Shown here: piece by piece, positions 1-5,175 of the stretch
Layout of the letters: every line of letters begins with the position of its first letter
Numbering within the stretch: the stretch's first letter is position 1
NCBI GenBank assembly: GCA_020696885.1
Contig: JAJFMS010000048.1
Location: 1 to 10,193, forward strand
Length of the DNA stretch: 10,193 nucleotides
Reading direction: 5' to 3'
DNA from: Armatimonadota bacterium
Lineage (GTDB): Bacteria; Armatimonadota; SYMT01
The notes under the pieces: model-generated
What the model was told of the DNA's origin: nothing
Database searches by the model: none
What the model saw: the letters and a program-made list of their open reading frames with translations, nothing else
Made by a program: the position numbers and the translations under genes

Positions 1-2
1 TC

Positions 3-785
3 GCCGGAGAGGTGGCGGGGTGTACCGCCCGCCTCGAGGTCCCGGCCCGCGTTGCCGGCTGGCACGAGTCCTTTTCAGGTACGGTGTTCGTGGTCGGAGG
101 CCGGGCCAAACGCGTGGTGCGAGTGGACGTCGCCCTGGATTACCACTTCAACGAGATCCCCGAGGGCGGCATGGAGCTCCTGCCCAGCCGCACCTGGGAA
201 CGGGTGGAGGTGGCGGCGGGTGAGCAGGTGCGGGTCTGCTTCGACCTGCGCGTGCCCTGGGGAACCGCCTTTCAGACGCTCATGGTCCGCGCCGGAGTGC
301 GCTGCGGCTGGCCGGCCGCCGCCAACCTCTTCGCGGAGGTGGTGATCGTCCCGCCCCCTTCCTACCGTGCCGTGGCGCAGACCCTGGAGGCGATCGGCGG
401 GGTGCCCGTGAGCGGGTGGACCATCATCATGGGTGGCGATGGGGCGACCGCCCAGTTCGTGCCAGAGAAAGGAGCGCCGCGCCCGTTCGAGCGGATGCAC
501 GCCTCCCTCTACCGGAACAACCACGTGATCTACGGCACGGTGACCATCGACCCGCTCGACCGATCCCTGGCGGACGCGCTCCGCTCCGCCGCCGGCTCCG
601 ACCGGTTCTCGATCCCGTTCCGCATCCCGGAAGCGGAGATGGACCAGGCGCCGGCCATCCTGGGACGCCTGCTGCGACCGGTAACGGACGACCTCCGCCG
701 GCTCCCGATCCCCTCCAGCAGCGCGTACCCGAGAATCGACGACCTGCCGCGTCCCGTGGAGCGAGAAAACGGTGCCCTGGACTAA
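3..785 (+). CDS. Spo0M-like arrestin-fold protein (5' partial)
   Basis: The reading frame is open at the left edge, so the true start is probably just outside; a GTG at 12 would be an internal codon. What is seen is a beta-rich pattern matching Spo0M/SpoOM proteins: a strand ending in a GG turn (FVVGGRAKRVVRVDVAL), a long central strand region, the segment VCFDLRVPWGTAF resembling the conserved 'FSLRLP-E-TP' stretch, then the linker VVIVPPPSYRAVAQTLEAIG, which matches the usual 'P-P....vl.al..lG' hinge before the C-terminal half. Bacillus Spo0M is a cytoplasmic arrestin-like regulator of sporulation and cell division; in non-sporulating phyla the role is unknown. The full family length is about 250-270 residues, so only about ten residues appear to be missing. 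The HEAT gene follows in the same direction after 108 bp. The assignment is from motif pattern only; C-terminal conservation is weak. Confidence 0.62.
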   Translation, partial: AGEVAGCTARLEVPARVAGWHESFSGTVFVVGGRAKRVVRVDVALDYHFNEIPEGGMELLPSRTWERVEVAAGEQVRVCFDLRVPWGTAFQTLMVRAGVRCGWPAAANLFAEVVIVPPPSYRAVAQTLEAIGGVPVSGWTIIMGGDGATAQFVPEKGAPRPFERMHASLYRNNHVIYGTVTIDPLDRSLADALRSAAGSDRFSIPFRIPEAEMDQAPAILGRLLRPVTDDLRRLPIPSSSAYPRIDDLPRPVERENGALD

Positions 786-841
786 TCAGCGGCAATATGG
801 CGGGCACTTCCGCCAAGCATCGCCCTCCTTCAGATCCACGG

Positions 842-868
842 CCCCTCTCCACCAGAGGTGGGGAGGGG
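842..868. repeat. REP-like G/C hairpin between Spo0M-like and HEAT genes
   Basis: Left arm 842-853 (CCCCTCTCCACC) pairs with right arm 857-868 (GGTGGGGAGGGG) over 12 positions with one G-T wobble and a three-base loop. There is no T-run after it, so it is not a classical terminator. Its G-rich 3' flank continues to about 890. The form (CCCTCTCC...GGAGAGGGG-like, with trailing GGGGTGGGG) resembles dispersed intergenic palindromes of high-GC environmental bacteria, but only one copy is in this window. It overlaps the possible upstream GTG start of the HEAT gene, which argues for the downstream ATG at 894. Confidence 0.6.
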
Positions 869-893
869 TGGTCGAAGGCCGGGGTGGGGTCTA

Positions 894-1595
894 ATGCCAC
901 CGACACAACGCGCCCAGCGCTGCATCGACCAGCACGTCGCGAACCTGGGCCACGCGGACGACCGAATCGCGCACCGCTCGGAGGGGTATCTCGCCCGGTG
1001 TTATCGCGAGCGGGCCGTGTCCGCGCTCATCGGGGTGTGCGAAGCAGCCGATCCCAAGGTGCGCTACCGGGCCGCGTGGCTGTTGGGCAAGATCGGCGAT
1101 CCGGCGGCGTTCGATGCGCTGCTGCGGCTGACGGCGGACCCGGTCCCGGGTGTGGCCTACGACGCGGCATGGGCGCTGGGGATGCTGGGCGACCCACGAG
1201 CCATCGAGCCGCTCTTCCGCCTCCTGGAGCACGAGGATCCGGAGGCCGTCTACGCCGGAGCCGCGCAAGGTCTGGCGGCCCTGGGCTCGCTGGCCGTTCC
1301 CACCCTTCTGGAAGCCCTCACGCACCCCGACCCACGCGTGCGAGATTCGGCCGCATCGATCCTCGGGGAGGTTGGCGGCGAGGAGATCGTCGCGCCGCTC
1401 TCGGCGCTGCTGGCCCATCACGATCCGGCCGCGAGAATCGATGGCATCGAGGGCCTGGCCCGGTATGCAGAGCGCACGGCCTGGCAGGGTTACCGCGAGC
1501 TGTTGGCTCCGTTACTGAACGACCCTGACGAGCAAGTCCGGGAGAATGCGGGCTACTGGATAGCGGACCTGGAGGAGTGCCGGGTTAGCAAGTAG
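894..1595 (+). CDS. HEAT-repeat protein
   Basis: This is a 233-residue soluble protein built largely of HEAT/PBS-lyase-type repeats. After an N-terminal helical region (about residues 1-50), repeats of roughly 31 residues follow from about residue 52: DPKVRYRAAWLLGKIGD, DPVPGVAYDAAWALGMLGD, DPEAVYAGAAQGLAALG, DPRVRDSAASILGEVGG, DPAARIDGIEGLARYAE and a last partial DEQVRENAGYWIADLEE. The DP-x-VR-x-xAA-x-xLG-x-xGD signature is typical. Such proteins act as binding scaffolds; no catalytic motif is present, and the partner cannot be read from sequence. I chose ATG 894 because the longer frame from GTG 858 would translate through the REP-like hairpin as a Gly/Arg-rich leader. There is only a G-rich stretch (881-889), not a clean ribosome site, upstream. 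It is co-directional with the Spo0M-like gene and could be cotranscribed with it. Confidence 0.85.
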   Translation: MPPTQRAQRCIDQHVANLGHADDRIAHRSEGYLARCYRERAVSALIGVCEAADPKVRYRAAWLLGKIGDPAAFDALLRLTADPVPGVAYDAAWALGMLGDPRAIEPLFRLLEHEDPEAVYAGAAQGLAALGSLAVPTLLEALTHPDPRVRDSAASILGEVGGEEIVAPLSALLAHHDPAARIDGIEGLARYAERTAWQGYRELLAPLLNDPDEQVRENAGYWIADLEECRVSK

Positions 1596-1626
1596 CGCCG
1601 GAGCGTATGGTAGCCGCTCCGACGCA

Positions 1627-1776
1627 CTGCCTACGGGCGGTATCCCGCTTTGCCAGTAAACCGTAGGCAGCCGCCTCGTGCGGCGTTCGCTCACGGCGAC
1701 CTGCCTCAGGAGCGCGTCCTCTGCTTTCGCAAGCGTGTGGCCGTGAGCGAACGCGCCGCGAGGGCGCTGCCTACGG
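1627..1776. repeat. 150-bp inverted-repeat block with alternative hairpins
   Basis: The 384 bp between the HEAT gene and speD hold no convincing gene but contain this element. CTGCCTACGG occurs at 1627-1636 and 1767-1776, and its reverse complement CCGTAGGCAG at 1661-1670. The middle copy can pair with either outer copy. The larger structure pairs 1661-1697 with 1740-1776 at 32 of 37 positions, including a perfect 15-bp stretch (GCGTTCGCTCACGGC at 1683-1697 with its complement at 1740-1754). The five non-identical positions include two CG/GC swaps. A small hairpin (GCGG at 1637-1640, CCGC at 1645-1648) is nested in the first stem-loop. It may be a REP/MITE-like mobile repeat or a structured leader upstream of speD; no transposase is seen. 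Confidence 0.75.
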
Positions 1777-1896
1777 CTTTCCCACTTTGAGTATATCGGG
1801 GCCAGGGGAGGCCACCCCTCCCTGCCGGCTACGATCATCATGGATTGCACGCCTTGCCAGGGTTCTCGGAGGTGACGCGCGGCTAGCCCCCGAACT

Positions 1897-1911
1897 CTGC
1901 CGTAACGGCAG
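1897..1911 (+). other. Small perfect hairpin in the speD leader
   Basis: CTGCCG (1897-1902) and CGGCAG (1906-1911) form a perfect 6-bp stem with a TAA loop, 68 bp ahead of the chosen speD start. There is no T-run, so it is not an intrinsic terminator. The rest of 1777-1979 shows no gene and no promoter I can defend. The hairpin could be part of the leader mRNA fold or chance in a G+C-rich sequence. Confidence 0.35.
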
Positions 1912-1979
1912 CGCACCGCCAGCGGGTGGTTCCGCGTTGCATGCTTCAGCACGCCCGTGTCATGAAGTTGTGGAGGCCG

Positions 1980-2384
1980 ATGGCGATCGAAACGGTGGAC
2001 CGGCGAGCGGTTCTGTTGAGCAGTGGGCAACCGGCGGCGGCCGGCACGCACCTGCTCATCGACCTGTTCGGCGCCGAGCGCCTGGACAGCGTCGAAGTAG
2101 TGCGGGCGGCGCTTACCGAGGCCGCGTCCGCTTGCGGAGCCACGCTGCTGGATATTCGCCTGCACCACTTCGGCGGGGGCGGGGGCGTCACCGGGGTGGC
2201 GTTGTTGGCCGAGTCGCACCTCAGCATCCATTCCTGGCCGGAGCATGGCTACGCGGCGATCGACATCTTCGTCTGTGGCCCGTGCGATCCGTACCGCGTG
2301 CTGCCGGTACTGGAAGCGGCGTTCCGCCCCACGCGGACCGAAGTGAACGAGCAGAAGCGCGGCCTCCTCCCGTTTCGTCCCTGA
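1980..2384 (+). CDS. speD: S-adenosylmethionine decarboxylase proenzyme (SpeD, prokaryotic type)
   Basis: SpeD decarboxylates S-adenosylmethionine to give the aminopropyl donor for spermidine synthesis; it is a pyruvoyl enzyme made by self-cleavage of a proenzyme in the cytoplasm. The cleavage motif is clear: AESHLSIHSWPEHGYAAID at residues 77-95, with processing expected between E78 and S79. The catalytic His (H84) and Cys (C99) lie 5 and 20 residues after the serine, exactly the spacing of the Thermotoga maritima enzyme (S63, H68, C83). The N-terminal GTHLLIDLFGAERLD also fits. The 134-residue length is slightly longer than the usual 115-130 because about 20 extra residues precede GTHLL. 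ATG 1980 is chosen because GGAGG (1972-1976) lies just upstream, though spacing is only 3 nt; ATG 1962 and ATG 1941 are in-frame alternatives. It is the first gene of a five-gene operon. No spermidine synthase is in the window. Confidence 0.93.
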   Translation: MAIETVDRRAVLLSSGQPAAAGTHLLIDLFGAERLDSVEVVRAALTEAASACGATLLDIRLHHFGGGGGVTGVALLAESHLSIHSWPEHGYAAIDIFVCGPCDPYRVLPVLEAAFRPTRTEVNEQKRGLLPFRP

Positions 2385-2399
2385 CCTGCAGGTAACCCG

Positions 2400-3020
2400 A
2401 TGGCTGAGTCACGTCCCGTATCCTGTCCTTCCTGCGGCGCGCCGCTTCCGATCGAACACCGGTTCGTCCGGATGGTCACCTGCAAGTACTGCGAGACCGT
2501 CTCCGAGGTCACCGACGAGGGGCTGAACCCCACCGGCAAGATGGCCCGGCTGGCGGCGCTGCCCACGCGGTTCTCCGTGGGGCAAGTGGGCCGGCTGCGC
2601 GGGCACCCGTTCCGCGTGCTCGGGCGGGTGCGCTACGGGCACGAAGAGGGGGTCTGGGACGAGTGGTACCTCGCCTTCGACGACGGCAACGCCGGCTGGC
2701 TGGAGGAAGAGGAGGGCGAGTGCATCCTGGCCCGCATGGAGCGGCTGCGCACTCCGGCGCCGCCGTTTGAGGGGGCGCGGGTAGGCACGCAGTTCGACGT
2801 GAACGGGCATCCGTTCTTCGTCACGGAGCGGTGCCGCGCCCGGGTGATGGGCTCGGAAGGGCAGCTCTTCTTCAAGGCGATCCCGGGGCGACCCGTGAAC
2901 TTTGTAGAGGGAAACGTGGGGGGCCGAATCGCTTTCCTGGAGTACACAGACGACGCCATCGAGTTCGGGGTGGGTGAGCCGCTGGATCGCGCCGAGATCG
3001 AGCTGGAGCGGGCTCCGTGA
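2400..3020 (+). CDS. Zinc-ribbon DUF4178 protein, soluble
   Basis: This 206-residue protein has an N-terminal zinc ribbon (CPSC at 9-12, CKYC at 28-31) followed by a DUF4178 domain from about residue 58 to 200. The domain shows the family pattern: FSVGQVGRLRGHPFRVLGRV, then WDEWYLAFDDG, GWLEEEEGE, a second half beginning VGTQFDVNGHPFFVTE, and the late strand IAFLEYTDDAIEFGVGE. DUF4178 has no proven biochemical activity; it is a beta-rich domain found beside DUF350, DUF4247 and polyamine-synthesis genes in many bacteria. No signal peptide or membrane segment is present, so it is expected in the cytoplasm. The start ATG is 15 bp after speD and has CAGGT about 7 nt upstream. Its stop overlaps the next gene's GTG by 4 bp, so translation is probably coupled. 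It is likely a paralogue of the next gene's N-terminal half. Confidence 0.88.
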   Translation: MAESRPVSCPSCGAPLPIEHRFVRMVTCKYCETVSEVTDEGLNPTGKMARLAALPTRFSVGQVGRLRGHPFRVLGRVRYGHEEGVWDEWYLAFDDGNAGWLEEEEGECILARMERLRTPAPPFEGARVGTQFDVNGHPFFVTERCRARVMGSEGQLFFKAIPGRPVNFVEGNVGGRIAFLEYTDDAIEFGVGEPLDRAEIELERAP

Positions 3021-4273
3021 GGGTCCGCACCCTGCAGTGCCGCAACTGCGGCGGACGCGCGCGCCTCAATCACGGGGAAAACGAAGCCCTGTGTGTCCAC
3101 TGCGGCATGCCGGTCAAGCTGTCGGACGCCATCCTGCAAGAGCAGGCGTCCGCCCGGCAGTTCCCGCCCACCACGCCGCTGCGCCTGGGGATGAAGGCCA
3201 GCTACAGCGGCAAGGAGTACGAGCTCACCGGCCGGCAGGTGATGCGGCAGCAGGATTCGGACGGCGTCTACACCTGGGAAGAATGGGTGCTCATCGCGCC
3301 GGACGGCGACCTCCTCTACCTGGAGTTCGACGAGGGGAAGTGGAAGGTCTCCCGGCTCTACACCCCGCAGCAGCCGCTCGGCCCGGACCAGCTCGCCCGG
3401 TTCGGGCCGGGTTCGGTGATCCCGCTGGGGAATGGCGCGCTGGTGAGCGACCACGGCGAGTACCGGGCCGTGCACGCGGAGGGCGAGTTCCCGTACGTCG
3501 TCATCCCCAACCGGCCGGTCCGGTTTCTCGACGCCACGGCGCGGGATGCCTTCTACGCCGTGGAGTGGACCGAAGACGCGATCGAGTTCTACCAGGGCCG
3601 GTACCTGGATGCGCGCCAGGTGTTCATGTTCTTCGGGCTCCACGCCGAGGTGGCGGCGCTCGACCGGCAGGCGCTGACCCTGGTGAGCCGCCGCCGCTTC
3701 GGCGCGCTCTGCCTGGTCACGTCGCTGGTGACCCTGGTGATGTGGATGGTGGCGCTGGGCAGCGGCCGCCCGGTAACGAACGGCACCGGGACGACCCCCG
3801 TGGCGCGCGCGGTGGGGGAGGGCGTGCGATTTGGGCCGATCCCCCTGGCCGGAGGCGGCCGCGTGCACCGGTTGGAGCTCAACGGCTCCATGCGCGAGGA
3901 GTCGAACTGGGTGCAGGCGATCGTCGAGGATGAAACCGAGCAGGAGCTTTTCGCCTCGGAGCGAGACATGTGGGACGAAAGCGGCAGCGACTCGGATGGC
4001 TACTGGCACGAGTCGGACCTGCACGCTTCCCGCGACTTCGTGGTGCGCAAGCCGGGCAACTACTACGTGCGCGTCTATTCGGAGCCGGACCCGGGGATGA
4101 CCGTGGGGAACTCGGCCACGGTGTCGTTCCGGCTGAAGGACGGCGTGATGTATCCCCTGTACCTGGCAATCTACGGCTTCTGCGCCCTGTTGCTCGGGTT
4201 CGGGTTCCTGATCTCCGGCTCGCCCTCCACGGTGCAGAAGCTCCGCGAGAGCGCCAGCTCTGACGACGACTGA
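3017..4273 (+). CDS. Membrane-anchored zinc-ribbon DUF4178 protein
   Basis: This 418-residue protein repeats the architecture of its neighbour and adds a membrane module. It has a zinc ribbon (CRNC at 8-11, CVHC at 26-29), then a DUF4178-like region (about 55-200) with YSGKEYELTGRQVMR, TWEEWVLIAPDG, LYLEFDEGKWK and the late strand YAVEWTEDAIEFYQG. Transmembrane segment 1 is at about 229-249. An acidic, probably extracytoplasmic beta-rich segment follows (about 251-376; RVHRLELNGS, GNYYVRVYSEPDPGMTVGNSA), then transmembrane segment 2 (about 377-400) and a short acidic tail. The zinc ribbon and DUF4178 would thus face the cytoplasm and the middle domain the other side of the membrane. The start is GTG 3017 in a GTGA overlap with the upstream stop; no alternative preserves the zinc ribbon. 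The function is unknown; the layout suggests a sensor or scaffold linking an outer domain to the cytoplasmic DUF4178 pair. Confidence 0.85.
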   Translation: MRVRTLQCRNCGGRARLNHGENEALCVHCGMPVKLSDAILQEQASARQFPPTTPLRLGMKASYSGKEYELTGRQVMRQQDSDGVYTWEEWVLIAPDGDLLYLEFDEGKWKVSRLYTPQQPLGPDQLARFGPGSVIPLGNGALVSDHGEYRAVHAEGEFPYVVIPNRPVRFLDATARDAFYAVEWTEDAIEFYQGRYLDARQVFMFFGLHAEVAALDRQALTLVSRRRFGALCLVTSLVTLVMWMVALGSGRPVTNGTGTTPVARAVGEGVRFGPIPLAGGGRVHRLELNGSMREESNWVQAIVEDETEQELFASERDMWDESGSDSDGYWHESDLHASRDFVVRKPGNYYVRVYSEPDPGMTVGNSATVSFRLKDGVMYPLYLAIYGFCALLLGFGFLISGSPSTVQKLRESASSDDD

Positions 4274-4286
4274 GGGATTTTCGGAC

Positions 4287-4466
4287 GTGACGCCTGGATA
4301 TCGAATCGCCTCCGCCGTCGTGGTGCTGCTCGCCGGCCTCACCATCGCGGCGGCGCAACTGGGTTGGGGATTGGACGACGACGTGGCCCTGCGAGCGCGA
4401 AGCGCGCGGCAGGGCAGTCTCCGCGGCCGGCACGTGTATGGCGGTGGGCCGAGCTTTGGTAAGTAG
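4287..4466 (+). CDS. Small membrane protein with Gly-rich C-terminal tail
   Basis: This is a 59-residue reading frame starting with GTG, 13 bp after the membrane DUF4178 gene and 16 bp before the DUF350 start, preceded by GAGGG about 10 nt upstream. Without it the operon would have a 209-bp hole. Residues 6-26 form one hydrophobic segment (RIASAVVVLLAGLTIAAAQ), then a short acidic turn (LDDD, 29-32), a basic stretch (R36-R48) and the tail YGGGPSFGK at the extreme C-terminus. It resembles, in general form only, the small membrane partners (DUF4247-like, and DUF1190/YgiB-like with glycine-rich C-termini) found in DUF350/DUF4178 neighbourhoods. I cannot prove homology. An exposed glycine-rich C-terminus on a tiny membrane protein in a polyamine operon could be a modification or interaction site; that is inference. 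A spurious frame remains possible. Confidence 0.62.
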   Translation: MTPGYRIASAVVVLLAGLTIAAAQLGWGLDDDVALRARSARQGSLRGRHVYGGGPSFGK

Positions 4467-4482
4467 ACGAAAGGGGGGCGGG

Positions 4483-4797
4483 GTGAAGCGGCTGTGGACC
4501 ATTCTCTGGGGTGCCGGCCTGGCACTGGTGACTTCGGCGGCCTTCGCCGCGCAGATCGTGCCGGGGGCGAGCAGCGTGTCCCATCCGCGGAGCCTGCTGG
4601 ATCAGGTGGTCTCCACCATCGCCTTCAGTGTGCTCGGGATCATCCTCGCGATCGTCGGCTTCAAAGCCTTCGACCTGGCGATCAAGTTCGACATCGAGCG
4701 GGAGATCTGCGAGAAGAACAACATCGCGGCGGCGATCCTGGCCGCCGCGGTCGTCCTCGGCATCTGTCTCATCGTCGCCGTCGTCGTGGTGAGCTGA
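4483..4797 (+). CDS. DUF350 (YjfL/UPF0719-type) membrane protein
   Basis: This 104-residue membrane protein is the last gene of the operon. Residues 1-23 look like a signal peptide or first membrane segment (VKRLWTILWGAGLALV...AFAAQ). The DUF350 unit follows: a membrane segment about 44-60, the conserved loop GFKAFDLAIKFDIEREICEKNNIA (59-82, read as GFKAFD, then KFDIEREI, then the conserved N of KNNIA), and a membrane segment about 83-103 (AAILAAAVVLGICLIVAVVV). DUF350 proteins usually carry one or two such two-helix units; this has one. Their molecular role is unproven, but they sit next to PspA/YjfJ-like, ATP-grasp YgiC-like, SpeE/SpeD and DUF4178 genes. GTG 4483 is chosen because AGGGGGG lies directly upstream; ATG 4438 would add a basic leader and overlap the miniprotein gene in another frame. 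Confidence 0.88.
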   Translation: MKRLWTILWGAGLALVTSAAFAAQIVPGASSVSHPRSLLDQVVSTIAFSVLGIILAIVGFKAFDLAIKFDIEREICEKNNIAAAILAAAVVLGICLIVAVVVVS

Positions 4798-4798
4798 C

Positions 4799-4830
4799 GC
4801 GGGAGACCCGCAGCCGTGATGGTCTCCCGC
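4799..4830. terminator. Perfect hairpin after the DUF350 operon (terminator-like, no T-run)
   Basis: GCGGGAGACC (4799-4808) and GGTCTCCCGC (4821-4830) form a perfect 10-bp stem with a 12-nt loop, starting one base after the DUF350 stop. It lies between two convergent genes. No T-run follows on either strand, so intrinsic termination is uncertain; it may act as an RNA 3'-end stabiliser. The right arm can instead pair with CGCTGCGGG-type sequence just downstream (CCCGCA 4826-4831 with TGCGGG), giving a weaker alternative fold. Confidence 0.5.
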
Positions 4831-4863
4831 AGGCGCGCTGCGGGAGCGATTGGCGCGGTGGCG

Positions 4864-5094
4864 CTACTCCGCGGGCTCGGTCTCCACGCTGAGCTCGTGG
4901 ACAAGGCCATCGTCGGTGGAGACCCAGTCTTCGTGGAAGTTCCGCAGGCGCACCGGCGCCTTGGCCTCCCGGAGATGCCGGACGACGGCCGCGCCGAACT
5001 GGCGCTCCGTCTGGGCAGCCTGGAATTCCTTCGCCGCAGGGGTGGCCGCAACGTCCGAGTGGTTCGACGTGCGAGCTTTAAGTTTTTCGGGCAT
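4864..5094 (-). CDS. Small hypothetical protein
   Basis: This is a 76-residue minus-strand gene of unknown function. The start at 5094 (MPEKLKARTSNHSD) has AGGAG eight bases upstream, which supports this ATG over the longer frame beginning at 5142. The sequence is charged and soluble, with no membrane segment: a disordered-looking N-terminus, a helix-like middle (AAKEFQAAQTERQFGAAVVRHLREA), then APVRLRNFHEDWVSTDDGL and an acidic end (SVETEPAE). No known domain is recognised. It is convergent with the polyamine/DUF350 operon and divergent from the TIM-barrel gene, with 81 bp between starts. The opposite-strand frame across 4816-5109 is Arg/Gly-rich and lacks such a ribosome site, so it was judged a shadow. 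Confidence 0.55.
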   Translation of the reverse strand: MPEKLKARTSNHSDVAATPAAKEFQAAQTERQFGAAVVRHLREAKAPVRLRNFHEDWVSTDDGLVHELSVETEPAE

Positions 5095-5175
5095 CTGGGC
5101 AGCTCCTGATGGGTCGGAAAGTACGACGCCATAGTCTATCACTCCCCGCCGTTTGCGGGATCAGGTGGGCCAGTC

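Noticed and set aside
416..1528. 370-residue plus-strand frame spanning the Spo0M-like and HEAT genes
   Set aside because: Different frame from both real genes, Arg/Pro/Gly-rich, no domain; crosses the intergenic hairpin.
1627..1776. CRISPR array
   Set aside because: Only three copies of a 10-bp word in alternating orientation with irregular spacing; it is an inverted-repeat structure, not a direct-repeat array.
1792..1797. TATATC as a -10 box for speD
   Set aside because: No -35-like sequence 16-18 nt upstream; the position there falls inside the inverted-repeat arm.
1840..1875. Eleven-codon frame (MDCTPCQGSRR) in the speD leader as a regulatory peptide
   Set aside because: No ribosome site before it and far from the speD start; such short frames are expected by chance.
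1512..2246. 244-residue minus-strand frame across the inverted-repeat block and speD
   Set aside because: Passes through the palindromic block and is antisense to speD; no recognisable motif.
4438..4482. Earlier ATG start for the DUF350 gene
   Set aside because: Adds a basic leader, overlaps the miniprotein gene, and lacks the AGGGGGG site that precedes GTG 4483.
2633..4525. 630-residue open frame on the minus strand across the DUF4178 genes
   Set aside because: Arg/His/Pro-rich with no domain pattern; exactly antisense to two well-supported genes, a usual product of high-GC codon use.
4816..5109. 97-residue plus-strand frame opposite the small hypothetical gene
   Set aside because: Arg/Gly-rich with no ribosome site, starts inside the hairpin loop; the minus-strand frame has a good AGGAG and more protein-like composition.
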